The position numbers and the translations under genes were made by a program. Positions 59,463 to 64,000 of a stretch of DNA of 64,000 nt are shown here, piece by piece (the stretch's first letter is position 1; each line of letters opens with the position of its first letter). Under the pieces are notes generated by a model. That model did no database searches and was not told the origin of the DNA. It saw only the letters and a list, made by a program, of their open reading frames with translations. Source of the stretch: Pyrrhosoma nymphula (lineage: Eukaryota > Arthropoda > Insecta > Odonata > Coenagrionidae); contig OY754329.1 of the NCBI GenBank assembly GCA_963573305.1, positions 135,457,422-135,521,421 on the forward strand. Direction: 5' to 3'.

Positions 59463-62050
59463 TTATATACAGCAAGAAGTATCGGATAACGTTTCGTTAG
59501 CCAAGCACCAATAGCGATCCCTGAGGAATCTTGCAGATGATTTTGGTTGTCTCGTTCTGGTGAACACTCCTTTTCTGTTGCCCACGACTCTTGTAATGCC
59601 TGAAAATAATCAATTAGGTAATGGAAATGTTGTAGTGAATTATGAATGTTGAACTCTTATTCTTCGTGTGTTTTATCCTTATTTAACAAACACTTCAGGA
59701 GTGCGCTCTAAGCTTTGCAGTGACTCATAATTTGTGAAACTTAGGGAGTATTTAGCAATATAGGGTCTCATGCTTGTACACATACCTTCCTTTCTTCATA
59801 TTGGAGTAGATATTTGATCTAGTAAACTCATATCATACTTGGTGACATACTTTTCTTTTTTTAGCCAAGATACGCGACAAAAGAACTGAAGAAGAGCCGA
59901 ACAGAAACTGTCGTTTCCTCAACAACCAAGTATATTAAATATTTATATAAATTAATGGAAGAAATTGCTTACACCTACGTATAACTCGGATTCTTGAGTT
60001 ACGAACTTACCCTGGCCAGTAGCAAAATCAGCAAAGTTCCAAATCATCTCTCCAATGAAAAAACCTTTGGAACGAAGATTGTTGAACGCTTTGAAGTACT
60101 CTCTCATTAGTGCCACTTGATAATCTTCCGTCCATACGGATTCAGGTAGCTGAAATACAGAAATTTGCATTTTTATATCATCGGAATTAGCATTCAATAA
60201 AAAAATGTTGGTATTGACATGTATATTCCACGAAAAATAAGCCAAATATCACCAGTAGTGTACATGGTCAGGAGTCATTTTGTTTTTCCCCTGGATGAAT
60301 TGATATAAAACGATCAGAATTTCTTTTTACGTACAATATCTACGGCCTCTGGTTTAGTATGGCAAGTTACGCTTAACTTTGATAGTCCAATCACTGATCA
60401 TGGCCAAGACCCACATGCAAGATATTTCGTATTTACCATTTGTGAATTTGAACCGGCATCTTTTCATGCATCTACTCGCTTCATTACAAGCCTCTTGAGA
60501 CCAGACCTAGTCGAGAGATGAGAGAGATAGTCGGAATGATAGAGGCAATATCATCCACTGAGGAAGGTTAAAATTATTACGTAGTTTGACCTAACCGCTA
60601 ATCCTTATATATTCATTATTCATGATAAATGTAATTCAAAGCAGTAGTTGACGTTGACCGCTGAGGAGAGAAAGGAATGTCCAAAATTCACGTTGAAGAG
60701 AAATCATTCACCTGGATTGGGATTCGAGCCAAGATCTCCCGCATTCGCGTGAAGAATTTTAAGCAATTAAGCTGAAGGTCGCGAACCATAAAAGCTTGTG
60801 ATTGGCATCAAAGTGAACTTCAACTTTCTCTACATCGTCAAGTCATAGGTGTTTACGGAGACGTTCACGATTGCGCGAAAGCATCAATCGTGTATGTAAA
60901 CCATCAAATTCAAAGCTCAACCAGCAAAGTTACAGCCGTTACGATTTTTGACGTTCACGGTTGATGCCAACGCATGCGCAGTACGTGCCCTGAGTATAGT
61001 AGTTCATTTTGAAGCCTTGTTTTGACCGTCTTGATTAATTTATCGCGATTCCTCGACTATAACGCCACTAATAATCGGCTAAGATTATCATGTTGTTGAT
61101 CAAAGCAGTGTACATAATTATTTCCGTCCAAATATTGTAAGCACTGATTTCGCAATCCACGGACATGAGTGCATCGTCCAAAAGTAGACATACACAGCCG
61201 TGGATGGTTACATGGGGCTCTGCAGCCGAAGATTTACGAAGATAGACGACGATTTCCGACGCTTGTCCCGGTTGACAAGCGAAGATCGTAAACCGAAATC
61301 GTAAACGTGACTCCAATTCATGGTTAACATTTCACATAGACTCCAATCGTAAACTAGGCTTAACCAGGCATCCTGTGCGACCGCGAATTTCGTATAGGAT
61401 TCAAGGTCTAGTTCCTTTAAGGTAGTCGGAGCGATTTTTATGTACAGATTTTCGTGATACTTAATTGCATACCTGTTCTTATTTACATCTACAAAATACC
61501 CTGCAAGGGTGTGTGGCAGGGGTAATTAGTGATTTCTATAGATAAAAATGTAAAAAAATTGCATTTGGTCGATTTGGTTTCTTGGCAATTCAAAGGTATT
61601 TCAACACGAAGCCTCAAATATCAATTCCATTTGGTACTGAATTTAAGGTGAGTTCCACCACATAAACATATGTAGGTACTTAAATGAAATGTGGTCCTAT
61701 ATAGAATTTTTCTTCGACTTACTTGACAAATTATTATAATGTGCTCTTAATGACTCATGATTACCGCCCAAAATGAAATTCACTGCTAAATTTAATGCAT
61801 GTGCAAGAGGGCTTTCCATAGTGAATGGTCAGACAACTAACATGGATGAATTTGTGTCTCATTTTGTATTTACCGTGTGAAGCCCCGCAACGGCGTCTGC
61901 TCCGTATTCCGTCATGAATACAGGCTTGTTGAACTTTTGGTTCCACTTAGTGATTTCGGTTTCCACCTGGTGCTGAACTAGTTCCAGGTGGCCAGTGTCC
62001 GAGTACCATGAGTAATATCGGTTGACACCGATTATGTCCAAATATTGTGC
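59463..62050 (-). CDS. GUSB: Beta-glucuronidase (glycoside hydrolase family 2), C-terminal three exons
   Basis: Minus-strand exons in transcript order: 62050-61874 (59 codons), 60149-60011, 59599-59463. GT-AG introns and phases agree and the frame ends in TAA (59463-59465). The protein segment reads AQYLDIIGVNRYYSWYSDTG, HLELVQHQVETEITKWNQKF, then PVFMTEYGADAVAGLHT, LPESVWTEDYQ, GFFIGEMIWNFADFATGQG, ITRVVGNRKGVFTRTRQPK, and RFLRDRYWCLANE. This is the C-terminal part of the (beta/alpha)8 domain of animal beta-glucuronidase. The Glu of MTEYGAD corresponds to the catalytic nucleophile. The acid/base Glu and the N-terminal sugar-binding and immunoglobulin-like domains lie in exons beyond the right edge. 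The enzyme removes non-reducing terminal glucuronic acid from glycosaminoglycan fragments and glucuronide conjugates, usually in lysosomes. AATAAA occurs downstream on the minus strand (59401-59406 and 59441-59446). No defect is seen in the part present. Confidence 0.95.
60712..60785 (-). repeat. tRNA-derived SINE fragment
   Basis: Minus-strand B box GGCTCGAATCCC (60719-60730), preceded by an A-box-like region with tRNA-like spacing. It lies in a beta-glucuronidase intron. Confidence 0.4.
61484..61524 (-). repeat. CCTGCCACAC-family repeat fragment
   Basis: The plus strand reads TACATCTACAAAATACCCTG then GTGTGTGGCAGGGGTA. Its complement matches the CCCTGCCACACG fragments at 32.3 and 55.4 kb. 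Confidence 0.5.
61650..61770. repeat. Dispersed repeat, copy B
   Basis: Same ordered blocks as 30751-30857, including GAGTTCCACCACATAAA, TACTTAAATGAAATGTGGTC and TCTTCGACTT. It lies in a beta-glucuronidase intron. Confidence 0.6.
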
Positions 62051-64000
62051 CTGTTTGGAAAAAGATAATAAAAAATATTGGGATATTAAAACGGCAATCG
62101 ATATATTTGAGCTAGTTAGCCTACTGCAGTAAGCCTTTTCCTTTTGTTTAAGCAGGGGTATAAAGTTTCCAGTTAAAAGCGAAAGTTCCGCCATTACGAA
62201 GTAAATAATGGCTTTATAGGCAGAAAATGCTCGGGAGAAAGATTATGTTTTGGAGAAAGCAAAAGCAATTGAATAAATATTTAGATTATCAAAATTTATA
62301 CATAAAAATGCATTAAAATTTTTATCCAGTGTTTAGCATTAAAAAATGTCAGCAATGGATACCCGAAATTTTATATATTTAGTAGACTGCAATATGGAAT
62401 CATATTTTAATTTTACTAATGAATGTTGGTTTTGGCGATTTATTCTTGACATGCAAGGAATGTTTCCATTTCTTTCCAATCCTAGTTTCAAATGTGAGTT
62501 GAACCTGAGCCTTCTGAAGTAATTTGACACGTAATGTTAAGTCTAAATGATATGGATACACCTATCAAAGTATGTGGAAAGTAAGGGATCGATAAGGGTT
62601 TAGGACATATTTCTTTGTACTTTTGACTGTATACTCATGCTTTATTTCCAATGAGCCATAGAACAGACAAATCTAGTTTTAAGCAGAGCGTTTTAGATTA
62701 ATGAAAGAAAAAAAATGAACTGCCCTACAATTTTAGTTGCACGGAAGTGTGAAAAACCACTGTTCCTGTAGTTTCATGATCAGCCTCGTTTAGTCTGAAG
62801 GATTGAGGGAAGCGATGCAACTGCACTAGGCGTAAGTACTACTACTAAGTAGCGACTACTACGTAGTAGCAACTGAACATATTCGCAAATTGTCCCAGTA
62901 TTAATTAAAATTCCATTCACCAAAATCATGTTTTCACGTTACAATTGTCGTAAAGCCTTTGTTCTCACAGCCACGACATTGCCATGCTTGATGGTTAGTA
63001 GAGTTCCTTTTATTAATGCCACAGCGATCTACAAGCATGCACGAAGAAAAGGATGCAGCAATTTTTGTAAAGCCTTTTCGAGCACTGTAGGATATATGCA
63101 GGACTAGACATCTTGATTTTTTTTTAATTATGCAAGTATTTCATATTTTCTAGATATCCACTATGAATGGGATATAAATAGTCAAGTCATCATATATATA
63201 AGTATCCGGAGTTTTTCAAACATTTTCTCTCGCTCTTGCAATGTATGGATACCGTTCTTTATTTTCGAGACAATTATGGCTTCCTTTACTATTTTACAAC
63301 CTATATTAAAAGTTGCATATTTTATAGTGTTAGAAGAAATTATTTTGTTTCAAGGAAATGCTGCTGAAATTTCTCAAATGTCACAAGAAATAGTGAGTTT
63401 AATATATGAACTGCCGATGTGAAGAATTAAATTAAAAAGAAGAGATTCCCTATGGTTATCCCAATATCTGATGCATAATTCAGCGTTAGATGTGAAAGCA
63501 AGCCATGCTATTAATTGGAGAAAGAATAACTTAGGCTGTATAAAACGGTGCTAAAAGGGAGAAATTTTCTGCGCAATCATGTTTTGGTAAAATGGTTTTT
63601 AGGCCCTTGATTTGCTGCATCTAAATTCTCAAGATGTCTCTGTCCTGCGTTACTACATATTTTCCCGTCTATTCTGACTAGGAAGTGGATAGGTTAGGTA
63701 AATTAAATACTCGGTGATTTCGAGGTAACTGTCACCTTTCCCTAATACGACGCTTGTGCCATCGTAATGAGGATAAAACACACACTGTTTCCTTTCTTTC
63801 TCCATTAATTGAAGTGACTGATTCCGTTGTCAGCGATTTTAAATATGCAAAAGCTCCGAAAAGCCATCATCAAGCCCTCGATTTAATCGGGAAAACAAAT
63901 TAGTTTCACTCTGTGAAATTAATACGAATATCAGAATTGCCTCTTAAGTAAAAGATGATTGCAGGTTGTGCTGTAGATATTATATATCTATGTTAGTACT
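62051..64000. other. Intron of beta-glucuronidase, running off the right edge
   Basis: Preceded (in transcript sense) by no recognisable GH2 exon up to 64000. I looked for the NEP acid/base block and did not find it, so the next upstream exon lies outside. A small palindrome CTACTACGTAGTAG occurs near 62856-62869. Otherwise nothing is assignable. Confidence 0.5.

Larger units (their letters stand above)
60150..61873. other. Intron of beta-glucuronidase (1724 bp)
   Basis: Contains a SINE-like B box (60719-60730), a CCTGCCACAC-family fragment (61484-61524) and dispersed-repeat copy B (61650-61770). No extra exon is seen. Confidence 0.7.

Noticed and set aside
1..64000. CRISPR array, operon-like gene cluster or bacterial-type system
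   Set aside because: No spaced direct repeats and no prokaryotic gene structure. All confirmed genes are intron-containing animal genes.

Overview
The window is AT-rich animal nuclear DNA, most likely from an insect. Its genes are split by GT-AG introns and embedded in a dense, decayed landscape of DNA transposons, non-LTR retrotransposons, tRNA- and 5S-derived SINEs, a Helitron remnant and a Penelope-like remnant. The species cannot be fixed from the sequence.

Genes in order: (i) 1520-2389 (+), the last two coding exons of an unrecognised Pro/His/Ser-rich protein whose 5' part lies left of the window. (ii) 13155-19225 (+), a complete seven-exon cytosolic sulfotransferase of 337 codons. (iii) 37370-46043 (+), a second complete sulfotransferase, also 337 codons, with coding exon lengths identical to the first (205/100/196/127/95/184/107 nt). 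(iv) 59463-62050 (-), the last three coding exons of a beta-glucuronidase (GH2), whose upstream exons lie beyond the right edge.

The two sulfotransferases are a head-to-tail duplicated pair and both look functional. Each start codon directly follows a splice acceptor, so each gene probably has a separate non-coding first exon. Sulfotransferases conjugate small hydrophobic acceptors with sulfate from PAPS, and beta-glucuronidase removes glucuronide from glycans and conjugates. Nothing in the sequence shows that these neighbours act together.

Most of the rest is mobile DNA. A 2.5 kb hAT-type element with a perfect 8-bp target duplication (6336-8870) abuts an R1/Jockey-type LINE remnant (8888-11640, minus). 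Several short non-autonomous elements have identifiable ends: 3878-4176, 4450-5068, 5717-6018, 20477-21054, 25595-26535 with 26025-26378 nested inside, and 26603-27059. A 5S rRNA-derived SINE starts at 24237. Fold-back elements lie at 34356-34509, 37779-38005 and 42543-42676. A GIY-YIG endonuclease remnant of a Penelope-like element lies at 52535-52858. I found no CRISPR array, operon or novel multi-gene system. The most unusual items are the 5S-derived SINE, the fold-back repeats whose arms carry hammerhead-like strings, and the transposon nest at 25.6-27.1 kb.
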